From: Pseudoscleropodium purum
Lineage: Eukaryota > Streptophyta > Bryopsida > Hypnales > Brachytheciaceae
Assembly (NCBI GenBank): GCA_963969395.1
Contig: OZ017797.1
Location: 8,866,001-8,930,000, forward strand
Direction: 5' to 3'
Length of the DNA stretch: 64,000 nt
Part shown: in pieces, positions 51,374 to 64,000 of the stretch
How the letters are laid out: every line of letters begins with the position of its first letter
How positions within the stretch are numbered: the first letter of the stretch is position 1
Position numbers and translations under genes: made by a program
Notes under the pieces: generated by a model
What the model was told of the DNA's origin: nothing
The model's input: the letters and a program-made list of their open reading frames with translations, nothing else
The model's database searches: none

Positions 51374-54300
51374 TCACACCTGGTCTTGTATCGTCAAACA
51401 ATAGGGGAAGTAGCGGGGAAGTTCCAGTGTCTCTTGCTGAGGAGAAACTTGGCCAAGAAAAGATTGCCCAAGAGTGTATCCAAGTGCTGTAGCAACTGGT
51501 ACCGCAACCGCATTCCCTACTTGCATATATCTGGCAGCCAAATAATACGAGCACGTTCAGGACATAAAAATATCGTTGTCAGCACGCAATATGCTTTGAG
51601 GGGTGAATGAAAATAATACCTCTGCTTGATTGGACCAAACAACTTGTAGTAGTCCGGAAATCCCTGTAGACGTGCATTCTCTCTGATTGTCAACACTCTA
51701 TCTTGCTCAGGATGGAGAATGATCTGCACCCAATTTCGACAGACAAAAGTCACACTTGTCAATAATTTATCCAATAGAAGTAGTTTTAACTGCAAACTTA
51801 AAATCCTGGGCACGACACCCTAAACATACCAATGCTGTCTGGACTTGCTGCAAACGTGGAACAATATCTATGGAATCAGACCTGGTTGTGAGGCTCGGCT
51901 CGCGTGACAACAGTTGGAACCGTTTCATCCCACCACAACCTTCCGAAGGGTCTGTAAAAGCAGACATTGCAAGGGCCAGGTTAAGGTCATTCTTCTTTAT
52001 TGATGACTGAAGACAGCTGCATGGAAGCTTAAAATTTCTTCCAAATCGAAAAGTACAGATGCCTTACTTGAGAGAGCGACCTTTGATGAAGCTTACAGCA
52101 TAGTCTGGAACCTGCATGTCAAACCCAGAGATTATTCACAAGCAATGACTATGCTGCATGTTACAATTTTGTGAGGAGAGATTGTGTTCTCCAGTAAAAA
52201 TCTATCGATAGCCACAACTTTCAGGTGCGCATACCAATGGCTTGCCGGAGGGCAGCAGTTCACGGGGCTCCTTAATCACATCAACCGTGACTCCATCTTC
52301 TTTAATAATGATGCCCTTCAGATCCCTAAAATTTGCTCCCTGCGAGTCAGTAGTGTTCAACAGAAGTCAGATACAAGCATTCATGCTATACGTTACAATT
52401 TCAATCACATACATCCAATGTAGATATTCAGTATAGGAAAGAAAACCGCTAGTGAGAAAATTAAATACCTTTTTCTTCGGGATTTCCTTGACACGGTAAT
52501 AATCATCTGCATTCAAGCATAGAGGTCGATGATCTGGAAGCATGCCTTTTTTCTTCTGTGCACCGAGAGTGCCTAAACCTCCAGTGCCTGCAGTCATTTG
52601 AGCAACTTTAAGATCACTAAAGATTTCTCTGGACATAATTTCCAAACCAACGGGAGTTTCTCTTCGAATTCATTTTAACAAAAAACATATGAACATATGA
52701 ATACGGTAGTATAAGGGGAAAATATGACCGCACCTTTCTTTGGTAAGCGTAAGAAATGCTGGAAATCACATTGCGGTTCAATCTCATAAGCTATGTCATC
52801 CTTATTATGGTCATTACCAACCTGGTACAAAAAGCACACGGTTATCGCCTACATCGCCTACAACTATATCTGTACAAATTTCAAAAGCAAATGTAGATGC
52901 CATGACTGTTTGAAGAGTATGTACACTCAGAAAGGGTCCTGGCATACTTACAGGAGGAAGATCAGAAAGTGCATCCTTGAGGACAAGAGGTTTTTGCAGC
53001 CATTCAGGCTGCTTGAATTCTTCGTACGCAACAAGACATCGCTGGAATTACAAAAACAACGTATTAATGCACAACTCAGGAACAGAAAGTAATCAGGTTA
53101 TAGTACCAAACAGAACAGGGGAGACCATTATCTAAGAGAATAACTTATAGAAGTGACAGCAGTTCATTTAGGAGCAAGAAAACATACCTCCCACGCATTT
53201 GGAACTCCACCACGCACGATAACTTTATGTGTGGGCATAGGATATGGAGGAAGCGACTGCATAAAATTTGACAAGCGTACAAGCACACATGAGCACTTCG
53301 TCAAATCAATAGTTCGATGGAAGAAAAGATTGATGAATTCAAAGAGAAACTCGTACAATGAACGATCAATGGTAATGATATATCACAGGAAAACCGACGT
53401 AAGATTGTAAATGCGCCAAAGCAAGGTTGCTGTGAATGTAGAGCGTACGTGCCAGTTAATGCTATCAATTACTATCCATGCTTCTTTCATTTTAACAAGG
53501 CTCCGTTGCTTTGACTGAACTAGAGGTATGCAGGGAAGGACTGGCTAACCTCTTCGCTGTTAGCTCCCCACAAGAAGCAGCGAGCTCGAAATTGAGGCAT
53601 CCCATAACACCCAGCAACCATGATGCCAACTTTTGACTGAAAAAAAGGTTTTCAATTTAGTTAACTTCGAAATAAACTGGTATCCTGCAAAATTGCTTGT
53701 CAGGAGAGTAATGCCCTACGGAATGCAGCCGAATGTGCTTTTTATTACACACTAGACATGAACGATGAAAATTGCACAAACACGTATACTGGAAGGTCTT
53801 GGATGACGTTCAGAGAAATTAATCAAGGTTCCATGGAATCACGATGTACCTGGTAGTTCATTCCCACAGCTCTACCAAGAGCATAACGGCCAAGTACACC
53901 ACCACAGAATTTAAGGATATCTACAACGTTCTCCATAAGGAAAAACCTTGGACGTAAGAAATCAACGATGTCCATATACACGACCATCTGTTTGTTTCTT
54001 GGATCTGCCAAAGGATCCAGTTTGTTCCGAAATCGGTTGAAACCACTGGCACCTTGGCAGGGCGGGCCTCCGCAAATGACATCACAATCACCCTGGAACC
54101 AAGAGACACTGCCTGAGTAAATTTACATGCGAATTACAGTACCATTCGCGAAGATAATTAGCACAGATCTATAGAACACAAGATCCAGTTACTGAAGACT
54201 CATATTTAGAATCAGAGTCAATGGGGAGTTGTAAACATCCCAAAATTAGGTTTGATAACGTACAGGAAGTGGCAGCAGTTTTTGTTCCCTCCCTGCCAAT

Positions 54301-57300
54301 ACAAACTCCTTCACACGCTCAGGGCAGTGACTGAATGCACCCAAAGAAACAGTCAATATGCAAATCTGCAGGCATTCCCTGAAGGAAAATATATAAGCAC
54401 TGCAAATCACAATGCAACCAAACCAAATCGGACCAGCATGATTTCAGCATCAACGATTCCAGATGTTGCAGAAAGCCCAGAATCGTACTCTAAGCTTGCA
54501 GAAGGTTCCCAGGTGTCATGCTCAGGAGTGTAACCCTTCCATCTGACCTGAAAATACAGAGACACCCACAAATCACTACCTTAAGAGAAATGCATAAACA
54601 ACTGCAGGCCTCTTCAATTACTGGAATGGTGACAGCAATAGCAATGCCATGGCGGAAGTATGAACATTCAACAAATACATGCAAGTAGTATGGGTGGGTT
54701 TCATTCAATTCAGATTGCTCAAAGTCGTAGTGGAACTCACTTTGAACTCAAGACCTTTGGTGAGAGGAACATCATCCTCTTCGGACTTTAATTGCTTGGT
54801 ACTTGGAGTCTTTTGACCCGGAAGTTCATCTTCCATATCATCGACTTGCTCCATCACTTCCTTATCTTTGCTGCTCACTTCTCCAATCCATCGTACTCCA
54901 AGCAGCCGTTCCACTTCATACTCACCAGGGGCTGCTCCTTCGTCGCCGTCTTCCTCGTCTTCACTGTCCTCTTCCACAACGCATCCTTCTGGATACTTCT
55001 CACACAGTTTCTGCCACTCCTTCAGTAATTGCAGATAATCTTCTGCTGCTTCATTTCGGACCTGCAAAACACATGGACATTAGAGAGGTACCTACTCATA
55101 TCTTTAATATACAATGTACCCGAAGTGTATCACGTTGGTAAACCCATAACGTGCAACAGTAATTATTATACCTTGAACTGTTCCAATAGCATTCCCGGGA
55201 AGTATTTCTCACAATTCAGCAAGGGATAAAAGGCAAAATTCAGCATGATTGTACCAAATTCTAGGTTAAAAGAAATCAACAGCAGATGGAAGGACTCACG
55301 ATAGTTTCAGGGTGATTGTGCTTCAACGACATGCAGGCGAACTCGTTCAGGTCCACAGCCCATTTCTGCAGAAAACTTTCATTATCTGTTAGTCTGTATG
55401 TTCAATACCTTGCAAAACAAATTAAATCAAAATAGACATAACCAAATTTCGAAGATAATATCGTATTATCATCAGACTGCACCCTAATCAGCACCTAGAC
55501 CAGGACGAACATAGAACAGACAATAGAGATTGTGGACGGGTCTTACAGTGACAAGGTTAATGCCAGCCAGGTTCATCCCTAAACATATTCCAGTTGACAT
55601 AGCACCACATCCACAGTACAAATCAAGCAGATGAAATTCTTTCTTGTCTTCAGGGTCTTTGTTGGAATTGTCTTGAATTGACTCGTTCTTTGATGCTGAC
55701 TGGTTCTCCGAAATGTGAAATTTGTTCTCGGCATAATCTAATCCAGGGGGCTCTGCGAACAAACCATAGTAGCATGAGATAAAATGGGAATCCACAAATT
55801 GACAACAAAGACACTGAAGCCTGGCATGATTCATCAAAAAGACAGAATGGGGCACAAAGACTAACCTGGTAAGTCTTTCGGGAGCTCATAGAAAGTCGCG
55901 TATGCAAACTTGTATCCTTTATCAAAATAGTAATCGCATTTTGGAGTTTTAACACGAGATTTATCAGATCTTCCCTGGAGCAAACGAAAATTGAACACAA
56001 GTCAACGTATGGTTCAAGTTGTGGATCCGCGGGACCATCGATAAATAAATTAGATGCCTACTCAGTTGTTAAGGAAACTGTGCATGGATTTTGGTCAAAC
56101 CTTTGAAGCAATTCGAACGACAGTTACTTTGCCCACAATGACATGTAACTCATTGTCATCCATCACGTCAGAATAGAAAATTCTTTTGGGGTCCTGATTC
56201 CTGCCTTCTGTACCCATTCCCTGTCCCAAACCAAAAAAATATTTCCATAAGACTCGGTAGACATCATATTACATACTCGTAACATTGCACGAAAAAGGAA
56301 CCATAAAAAACCAAATATGGGAAACAAGTTTTGCAAATTACCGTGTCGTAAGTTCTGAAGAACCACTGCGCAGCAAACCACGGAGACTTATCTTCTTTCT
56401 CATAAAACTCAGTAATCCTCCCTATGAAGGGGTCCTCTAAACCAGACTGTCAAAACATGGCAGACGTGAGTTTGGAAGAAATGATCGGCATGTGCAGAAG
56501 GACGAACAGGGTATTGCTGAAACTAACACGCACACAAACTTGAACTGAGGCAAGGAGTGTGAATGGAAGAACCAACATGAATATGAACACAGTCTCCCAA
56601 TTTGTAGAGCTTCCCCTCCACTTCAGCCTGCTTATAATGCGCAATGACAGGGACCTCTTTCTCCTCCCCTGCCTGTGACCTTTGGGCAGTAAACACAAGA
56701 TCTCAACAATCTCACTCAAAAAAATATTGCTGCAAGTTCTGAGGGGAGTCACAAAAGACAATGAGACATTTCTCAGTTCATGAATTATACCTGTCTTTCT
56801 TCAATTTCATTACAGCTCCACCCTGCAACCAGGGCGCCAAACAGTAAGCGCACACAGCAGTCGATTCTACAAATTGCCATCACACGACAATGGCTGCTCT
56901 TTGGATGTCAGTAATCCCACATACCTCGGGATATCGGTGACAATAATCCTTTTTGGCCACATGAGTTGGAATCCGACTGCTCTCGATGAAGCTACAATCC
57001 ACGTCATCCTTGTCAAGTATCTCCGGCTCCACTTCTTCAGGTGCAGCACCTTCGTCACTGCCATCGCCAAGCACGCCGGAGTCATCGTCCTCTCCCCTCT
57101 CCCGAGCTTCAGATACCCCATTCCGCCCTTTGGCCGCCACAGCCGACGTTACCTTCTGCTTCTTCGTAGAAGCCCTACGCGAAGTCTTCTTCCGCTTCGC
57201 ATCCGATCGAACAAGAGGCTCATCAGCCACATCATCCAAATCAATCACGGCGCCATCACTCGCCGATTTCGGTGGCGTCACAGCAGGGAAAACCTCCTGC

Positions 57301-57347
57301 TGATCCCTTTTCACAGGCCGGCCTCGCACCAGCGTGCTCCTCGACAT
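51374..57347 (-). CDS. CMT: Chromomethylase (CMT) DNA cytosine methyltransferase, 22 exons, ~950 aa
   Basis: Exons (minus): 56925-57347, 56791-56822, 56573-56679, 56342-56436, 56101-56220, 55866-55974, 55547-55752, 55300-55365, 54741-55061, 54489-54547, 54264-54330, 53850-54092, 53550-53636, 53188-53256, 52952-53041, 52734-52821, 52469-52659, 52235-52339, 52068-52111, 51882-51951, 51620-51723, 51374-51530. All phases agree and the total is 2853 bp. Order: basic/acidic N-terminus (~1-150); BAH (~165-310, [30 protein letters not shown]); motif [15 protein letters not shown]; split chromodomain ([12 protein letters not shown], acidic ~45-aa insert, [17 protein letters not shown]); catalytic [17 protein letters not shown] (~545); [15 protein letters not shown]; target-recognition region; RLQGFPDYY and [11 protein letters not shown]. 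CMTs bind H3K9me2 and maintain non-CG (CHG) methylation that silences transposons. The ATG at 57347 is the first in frame. Apparently functional; CMT3- or CMT2-type not resolved. Confidence 0.95.
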
Positions 57348-58250
57348 CGTACTCGCCAACTACTTCACCACAACCACGCCACTCCAACGTCAACTAATAA
57401 ACCATCAAAAACGCCAACTCTGCCAAAAAAAAACACCACTCCACTCAACCGTCGCAAATAAACCGTGACATACATCGACCACGAAGAACATCAACCAAGC
57501 CACTAACACATCAACCTATACACCATGAAAACGCTAAATACTCTGTCCAAATCATACCAATAAAAACATTGCCAATGAAGCCAGACGAAACACCAACAGC
57601 CAAGAGACGACAAGAGCACCACAAGCCACAACAAGCATAACCGAAAACGGTAAAATCAATGACCCAAACTCGCAACATTCCCAAGATCCGGCAACCACTT
57701 CGGGAACAACAACAACAACTACAGCAAAATCCACAACTGATTCACCAATTCCACTGCTCACTGTACGCCATTGCAATTGTGAGCAATCAGAGAGACAAAT
57801 GAAGACTCACACTCTAACAAAACTCTCCAAAAACTCCTCCAAACTCTTCGAAACCCTCCCAAGACACTTCAAAAAGGGTGCAAACTCCAACAACGAGGGT
57901 CACGGCCTCTCCCACACTTGCACTCCGCGAAGTTCATAACCAAATCTGAATGAAATCGGGCCCAATGAAAAACAGGAACGCCTTCTACTCACCGAGCTGG
58001 GTCGAACAGAAGAACAGAAGCCGAGACGAGCAGCAAAAGCCCGCGAGGCACACGATTTGAAAACGAGCAAGTCCTGCTGCTGCGAGGAAAGCCCAAATAA
58101 GGAACCTGGCGAGGCGGGAGCAAATAGGCGTTGGAAGGCCATGGCGGGAGAAAGGGACGACATTCTAGGGGGCAATTTCGGGCAGCACGGGCAGTTGGGG
58201 AAGAAAATTGGGGGCTGGGGAGGGTCCTTCAAGAGAAGGACATGAGTCAT
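57348..58250 (-). promoter_or_regulatory. 5' region of the chromomethylase gene
   Basis: Higher GC than its surroundings and free of recognisable repeats. Likely 5' UTR and promoter, perhaps with a 5' UTR intron. GGCGGGAG occurs at ~58110 and ~58143. Small frames on both strands here lack support. Confidence 0.45.
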
Positions 58251-61200
58251 GAGTGTCCTTATTAGTGTCCTTGGTAGTATGTAAGTTCATCACGTAGGAA
58301 TTGTGGGAAAGGTCTTTTCTATAGTTGCTTTTCATTAGTACTGACATCCATTTTTTTTAAAAACGTAAAATATCAACTTCAATTATCTACTTTGTATTGT
58401 ATTCCCTCTATTTTTGAAAAAATACTCAAAATTTCTTTGTAAAATACAGAAGAAATGTGGGTCTTTTTCAGGAATAGAGGGAATATTAGCTAGCTTTTGT
58501 GTATAAATTCTTTGCAAGTAAATTGGGTGATTGAAGATTGTTTGTATAATCACTTTTCATTAAAAAAAATTGGGTGGTGAATTAATTAGCTTTCACTAAA
58601 AATGTGAAGCAACAACTTTTATTCTAAAGTCTTGGATTGGATTGGATTTTGCATATGAAGTTTTCATATAAAAATTGTGTAAAAGGTCATTCCTAAAATC
58701 ACTTTCTCTTAGAATGGATTGTTGCCCGTTTTCTAAGTACGAATTGATAGTGAATTGGCTTCTATTTGAAAATATGAAATAACTACTTTAATTTCAAACT
58801 TTATGTTTAGTTAGGTTTTATTGAATTCTCATAATAAAGCTAATTTGTGTAGATGGTTGACTCCAAAATCACTTTCTATAATTCTATAAATAAGGTTGGA
58901 ATAATTGAAATTTTCTTTCATGAAAAAATGAAATAGTGATTTCAATTCCAAACCTTATGATTATATTAGGTATTGTAGAATCTTGCTTATAAAGCAAAGT
59001 TGAAGAAGTGGCAATTACATTGTTGAACTTAAAAAAATCATTGTAGTATTTTTGTAAAAGGAATTAAAGATCAAGTGTAGTAGTTACTAGCTATGCTAGT
59101 ATAGCTAGTAGAACTATCTACAACACAATGTATACACACTTCATTCTCCATGGTCATGACAAGAAGATAAGAATTCTTCTTCTTGTCATTCCTCTTCTTC
59201 TTCTTCTCCTTCAAGATCAATTATTAACTATTATTCTATTAACAACTAACTATGAATCTTTTCAACTTCCAAGTTAGTTAATCATCAAGAACCCACCCTC
59301 ATCTAACTACTTCATCTTCTTTAATGTTCAATGCTGATTTGAAATCTTTGTCACTTCAATTATTTTAATTTGATCGACTCTATGGCAATGAAAATTTCAA
59401 CTAACAATTAGCCAAAAAGAGGCAAATGGATGTGTTTTGTATTAATCCTCCACTTTTGATTTGTAAAAAAATTGAGGATTGTTGATATGCAGTGGACATT
59501 AATTGCCCTTCACCTGACACCATTGATCTTTCAAAAAATGAAAGTTGTTAATGTCATCTGTCATATCTTAGCTAATATAGGATATGAAATACAATATGGA
59601 ATATAGATATGGATATGAATATATACAATAATTATACAAATGCATAATATAGACACAATATATACCTACTCTAAATACAAATGTAGATACAAACATAGAT
59701 ATTAATTGCACTCATCCTACATCTTGAAAAATACAAGTATGGAGGGTGGGGTGGAGTTATGTAATAAAAATAATTTGAGGGTTATATAACAAAACTAAAA
59801 TGCAATTAACTAATTCAATGTTTTGAATTTATTATAACAAAATTTCAACTAACAATGTGTAAATACCAATAGTAATATAAGATTGATGGCTTATAAACTT
59901 TGACAAGGGAACAAAATGATATAGAACAAACTATTTACAAACAAATAAATAGTCACTCTTGAGGTAAGCTATTGCACATAAAGTTAAGACATTCTATAAT
60001 CTTATAATAAAGACTTACTTGTGAGCATACATGTTGGGACCTACAAGATAGTGAATTGTATTGCTTGAAAGTTGAGAAGGACAGTGAAGAATGGTTGACT
60101 TTATAATCAGATTTGTAAGCTAGAACAAAAATGAGAAATGTTAGGGGTTTAAATGTAATTTTTGATAAATTGGTAGATAAAAAATGCATATAAGAAAAAG
60201 TTAAATATTTCACACCAAAAATTATTGAATGAAAACATATAATTTTTACAATGTTTTCTATATGAGGTTTGATTTAACCCTTAAATTTTTTGGCAATTCA
60301 AAATGTGTAGGTCAATTCATTTTTAGAATAGCCATTTTTAGACTTAAGAATATAAAAAATCACTTAAACTTGTGCTCATTCTCAAGAGAATTAAGTTAGC
60401 TATCAAGTAGTGTATTTAGATGTAAAAAAAGATTCATCATTGAATTTACAAATATTTCCAAAGAACAGGAGGTCTAGGGGTTGTAGCAAAGAGTCATCAA
60501 TTTAAGGAACTCTAGCCAATGAGGTGAAAGCATGTCTTCAAAAATAGGTAGGGTTATAAATATGCCATCAAATGTGAAAGCATGTGTTTATGGATAGGTA
60601 GGGTCATAATTATGCCACCTAATGTTATTAAGGCTTCGCCAGCTTGACGTTGGAAGACTTTTGGTATACTTTTAGAAACAACGTGTTGCAAACTATGTGA
60701 GGAACATCATGGGAGAAAATTGTTGAAAACCATCTCAAATGGAAGAGTAATTAGGTTGGGCAATGAGGACACTTGGAATTCTAATGGGTTCTTACATTAG
60801 AAGATTTTTGGGGCCTTTGGATGCCTGTGCGTTATTACAGCCTACAAATGTAGGAAATAGGTTCGGCGCAGCGGTCTAACGTGGCTGAGACCCTACCACG
60901 TCATTGACCAAAAAAAAAAAAAAAAAAAATTTTTTTACATTTGGAGACTATATTTTTTTATATTTTTTTATATTTTTTTTTATGAAAAAAGAAATTCTAA
61001 GAAGGAAATAGGCCCGAAACAAGCTTCTAGACCCCCCAAAACTCTCCTAATGGCCTAAACTATTTATAGCCCTTTTTCAATGATCCACCCAATAGTAGAT
61101 TAGACCTAAGGCAGTGCTACCCTCCCCCTTTTGTTACTCTGCCTAATTTTGTGGATACAAACAACCATTGGAATATAAATCTTGCACTTGGATTTTAGTC

Positions 61201-64000
61201 ATTTTTCCAAAAAAATTCTTATTGTGTGTCTTTTCTTGTGTTCTTTCATTCTACCATATTCAAGTTTTGAATTTTCGCTCTAGATTTGTGATAAATCTTC
61301 CATTTATCTCATAATGCTTGAAATTTAACATTAAAGTGGTCACTACTACAAGACCATTTTCTTGCTCATTTTTGGTTCTACTAATACAAAACTTGTTTCC
61401 ATGCTTGTGGAACTTGATTACCTTGAATATGAGCATAGTATGCCAAATTTATATTGGTAGTATATTAAATAAAGAATTGGCATCCCACGTTCTTTTTCTA
61501 CTAGCATATCTTTTATTTATTTTTAAATCTTAATACTCATTTGAATTTAAAAGTATTAAGAAGTGAGTTCAATTATAAATTGCCATTTATTGTTTGGTAG
61601 CTAAAACTTTTAAAACAAGAGGAGTAAAATAGGGGGTACTAATAAAATAATATGGAATAATGTCCTTAAATATTTTGAGCATATTTTGTAATGTTTCTTT
61701 GCAATTTCTAGTACTTATTGCCTTCTAAAAATATAATTTTGGATATTTATGGTTACTAGATGAGACAAAAAGCATCCTCCACCCATTGCTTCCATCCAAG
61801 TTGAATAGAAACCCTCTATAAAAACTAACGTCAATCATTTCAATTTATAATCTTGGCACCAAATACCCTTTTTGAAAATATAAATCCATCTTATTTTGGA
61901 TATTCTCAATCAACATTAGAAGTTCTTTGGATTCAATAAGGGATTATAGATTTTTCTTTCTAGTTTACTCACTAATTTACTTTACCAATAGAAGAATGTA
62001 TTTGGCAATATATATTCTAATAAACACACAACAAGTTGTTATGGTGTATTACACATTGGTAAATTTTTTCATCTCCTTTTTAAGTTAAAAAAAATGTAAA
62101 TCTTTTAGGATCGCTTTATTACCTCATATAAAATACCTTGCAATAAAATATGGTAAAAATAATTAAATCAAACTTTCTGAATTTATGATTTTTCTATAAC
62201 CAAATTTAATTTAAATAATTCTATCATATCTGAATTCTAAAAACTAAAGTATGTAGTCTTATGGATTCTTTTAGAGAATTTATAGATGCAAATAATTGTT
62301 TGAATATCATCTTTTACACTATCTAAGTTTTGTAATATTACATCTTATAGAAACAAGTTATAACATTTAACAATGTTATTAGTAACTAACTAATTGCATC
62401 AAAAATTGCATTTTCATTCTAAAACCAACCCTAGTCTTAAACGTAAAACTTAACACATAAAAGCCCAAGGCCTAGTTAAGGTTTAGACATTTTCAACAAT
62501 TGAAAATTCATATTTAAAATGCAAAGTGTTCCCCCTTCCAAAAGAAAATTTAAACATTAGATGTTTTTTGGGGTTGGAAGGGCCATTTGGGTCTATTCCC
62601 CCAATAGTCTAGGAATAACTATTGTCAAATTTTTTTGATTTTTTTTGAAAATTTTAAAATGCAAAAAAAAAATTTAATTTAAAAGTGACATGGTAGTTGC
62701 TGTTCCACGTCACATAGCTGCTACGAGTAGTGCACTGAGTTTGGGAACATAGATTTAGGCAGGGGAATTCATAGCCCTCTTGGAGGCTAAATCTCATCTA
62801 ATATACCTTTTCTAACAGTTTCAACAAGATCCAACAATAATTTTGAAAGTTTTACAATAACAACCACGTTCAATTTCTTAATTGGTTTATTTTAGGTGTT
62901 AATTACCTTGATAAGTGTGTAAAGTGAATTTTTAACTTCTATACATTTTTTCATAAAATTTCTTGGAATAAGTAAGGGTATGTTAAAATAATATATAATT
63001 AAAAGTATTCCAAAGTAATTAAGTACCAATGTTTTATTTATTATATGGGGTAATGGACACATCTAGACTACAACTGGTTTGCAGTGGATCCAATTCTAAT
63101 ATATCTCTATTCTGAAAAAAAAAGTAGGAACTTGTTATTGACTATGGCTTAAAATAGAATTTAAAAAAAAGAATTTGTATGTGGAATTAGGGACTCTATA
63201 TTAGTTAGATATAGACAAAAAATACAACTTTAACCACTCCACAATAAAAAAATGAATCTTATATTTATTTGTCCCAGTGGAAAATTTGGAATTTGCACCT
63301 TTAGTCTAGCAAGACCAATTGTAGTTTAACCCTGGTTGTTGGTGATGAAAAATAGGTTTTGACTTTTGAATGTATGACACCAATCAAACCAATTTCATTA
63401 TAAAATCTATACTACAAATAATTATGCCTTTGATTGATTTGTGATTTATTTCATTATTACCATTATCATATTGAATAATAATATCATAATTGTAGATGTC
63501 ATGGTTTTGAATCCTATTGGTAGAATCATGCTATAAACAAATTTGATTTGAAATATTTTTGTCTTACTAGATGCAATAATTAATAGAGCACAAAAAATGA
63601 ATTGGTAATAGTGATGTGAAATTTGCAATGAGAAGGTGCTCAAGGTAGCATAACATAATGACTTTGGATATAATAAGATATCGTATGTGAATTGGTATAG
63701 ATTTTTAATGATTGGATAACGAATAAATTGAAGCATGTATAGAGATTGAAACCCTAATCAAACCATAAAACTCAAGATGAACATTATTTTCATTTGTTTT
63801 TAGAATTATTCCTCCACCATAATCGTATTGGTATAGTATTCGTAATAAGCATGAGTTTAAGATTTTAAATGTCATTAAGATATAATAACAAACCAAAATA
63901 AAACTTTGGGTTTTTAGAATTTTATTACAATCCATGGTTTCTTTGGAATTGCATGATTCAATGAAATTTTTTGAAGAAAATATTGAAAATCTCTAGTTTC
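58251..64000. other. AT-rich intergenic region, no supported gene
   Basis: 5.7 kb of AT-rich sequence. Open frames are short and compositional. Only local features: a CTTCTT microsatellite near 59175-59210, the possible SINE fragment at ~60868-60930, and poly-A/T tracts. Confidence 0.55.
60868..60930 (+). mobile_element. Possible tRNA-derived SINE fragment with poly(A) tail
   Basis: GGTTCGGCGCAGCGGTCTAA resembles a tRNA D-arm/A-box region and is followed ~45 bp later by about 20 A. No B box and no target duplication were found, so this is tentative. Confidence 0.25.

Noticed and set aside
54803..55141. 112-codon plus-strand frame
   Set aside because: Antisense to exon 9 of the chromomethylase.

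Overview
The window reads as nuclear DNA of a land plant or close streptophyte relative, with one well-supported host locus in a dense, nested field of transposable elements. The plant assignment rests on an intact chromomethylase (BAH + chromodomain + C5 DNA methyltransferase, a green-plant family), a chromovirus-type Ty3/gypsy element, TTTAGGG-type telomere-like motifs, and short exons in AT-rich introns. I cannot name the species; a bryophyte or other non-angiosperm is a guess. There are no prokaryotic features.

Layout. 0.2-20.2 kb: a CACTA-like MITE, two copies of a 3.3-kb gene-bearing element (TG...CA ends, exact 5-bp target duplications), a 2.7-kb hAT-type element, two hAT MITE families, a decayed PIF/Harbinger transposase, and a dispersed repeat built of ~180-bp tandem units. 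20.8-44.1 kb: a decayed pogo/CENP-B-like transposase split by one giant hAT-type element (21892-43269, 21.4 kb) with an exact 8-bp target duplication TTGGAATG. Inside the giant element lies an inverted, nested relative (23480-37350), a third 3.3-kb element, the 3' half of a chromovirus whose LTR carries an array of heat-shock-element motifs, and another MITE. The giant element carries no recognisable transposase but has cargo: two near-identical protein-kinase-like ORFs, a RING-H2/coiled-coil ORF set, a truncated unknown gene, and CpG-rich GTCCG/CGGAC arrays upstream of the cargo ORFs.

44.1-49.7 kb is AT-rich with minor repeats. 49.7-57.3 kb is the host gene pair: a small five-exon membrane-protein-like gene (+) and a 22-exon, ~950-aa chromomethylase (-), tail to tail with only 29 bp between their stop codons. 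58.2-64 kb is AT-rich with no gene that I can support.

Most interesting: (1) the giant cargo-carrying hAT-type element with paralogous kinases and promoter-like GC arrays; (2) the 3.3-kb element, which looks like a solo LTR with a 552-aa protein gene inside its U3; (3) the heat-shock-element array in the gypsy LTR; (4) the overlapping 3' ends of the chromomethylase and its neighbour. All calls come from reading the sequence; no database search was run.
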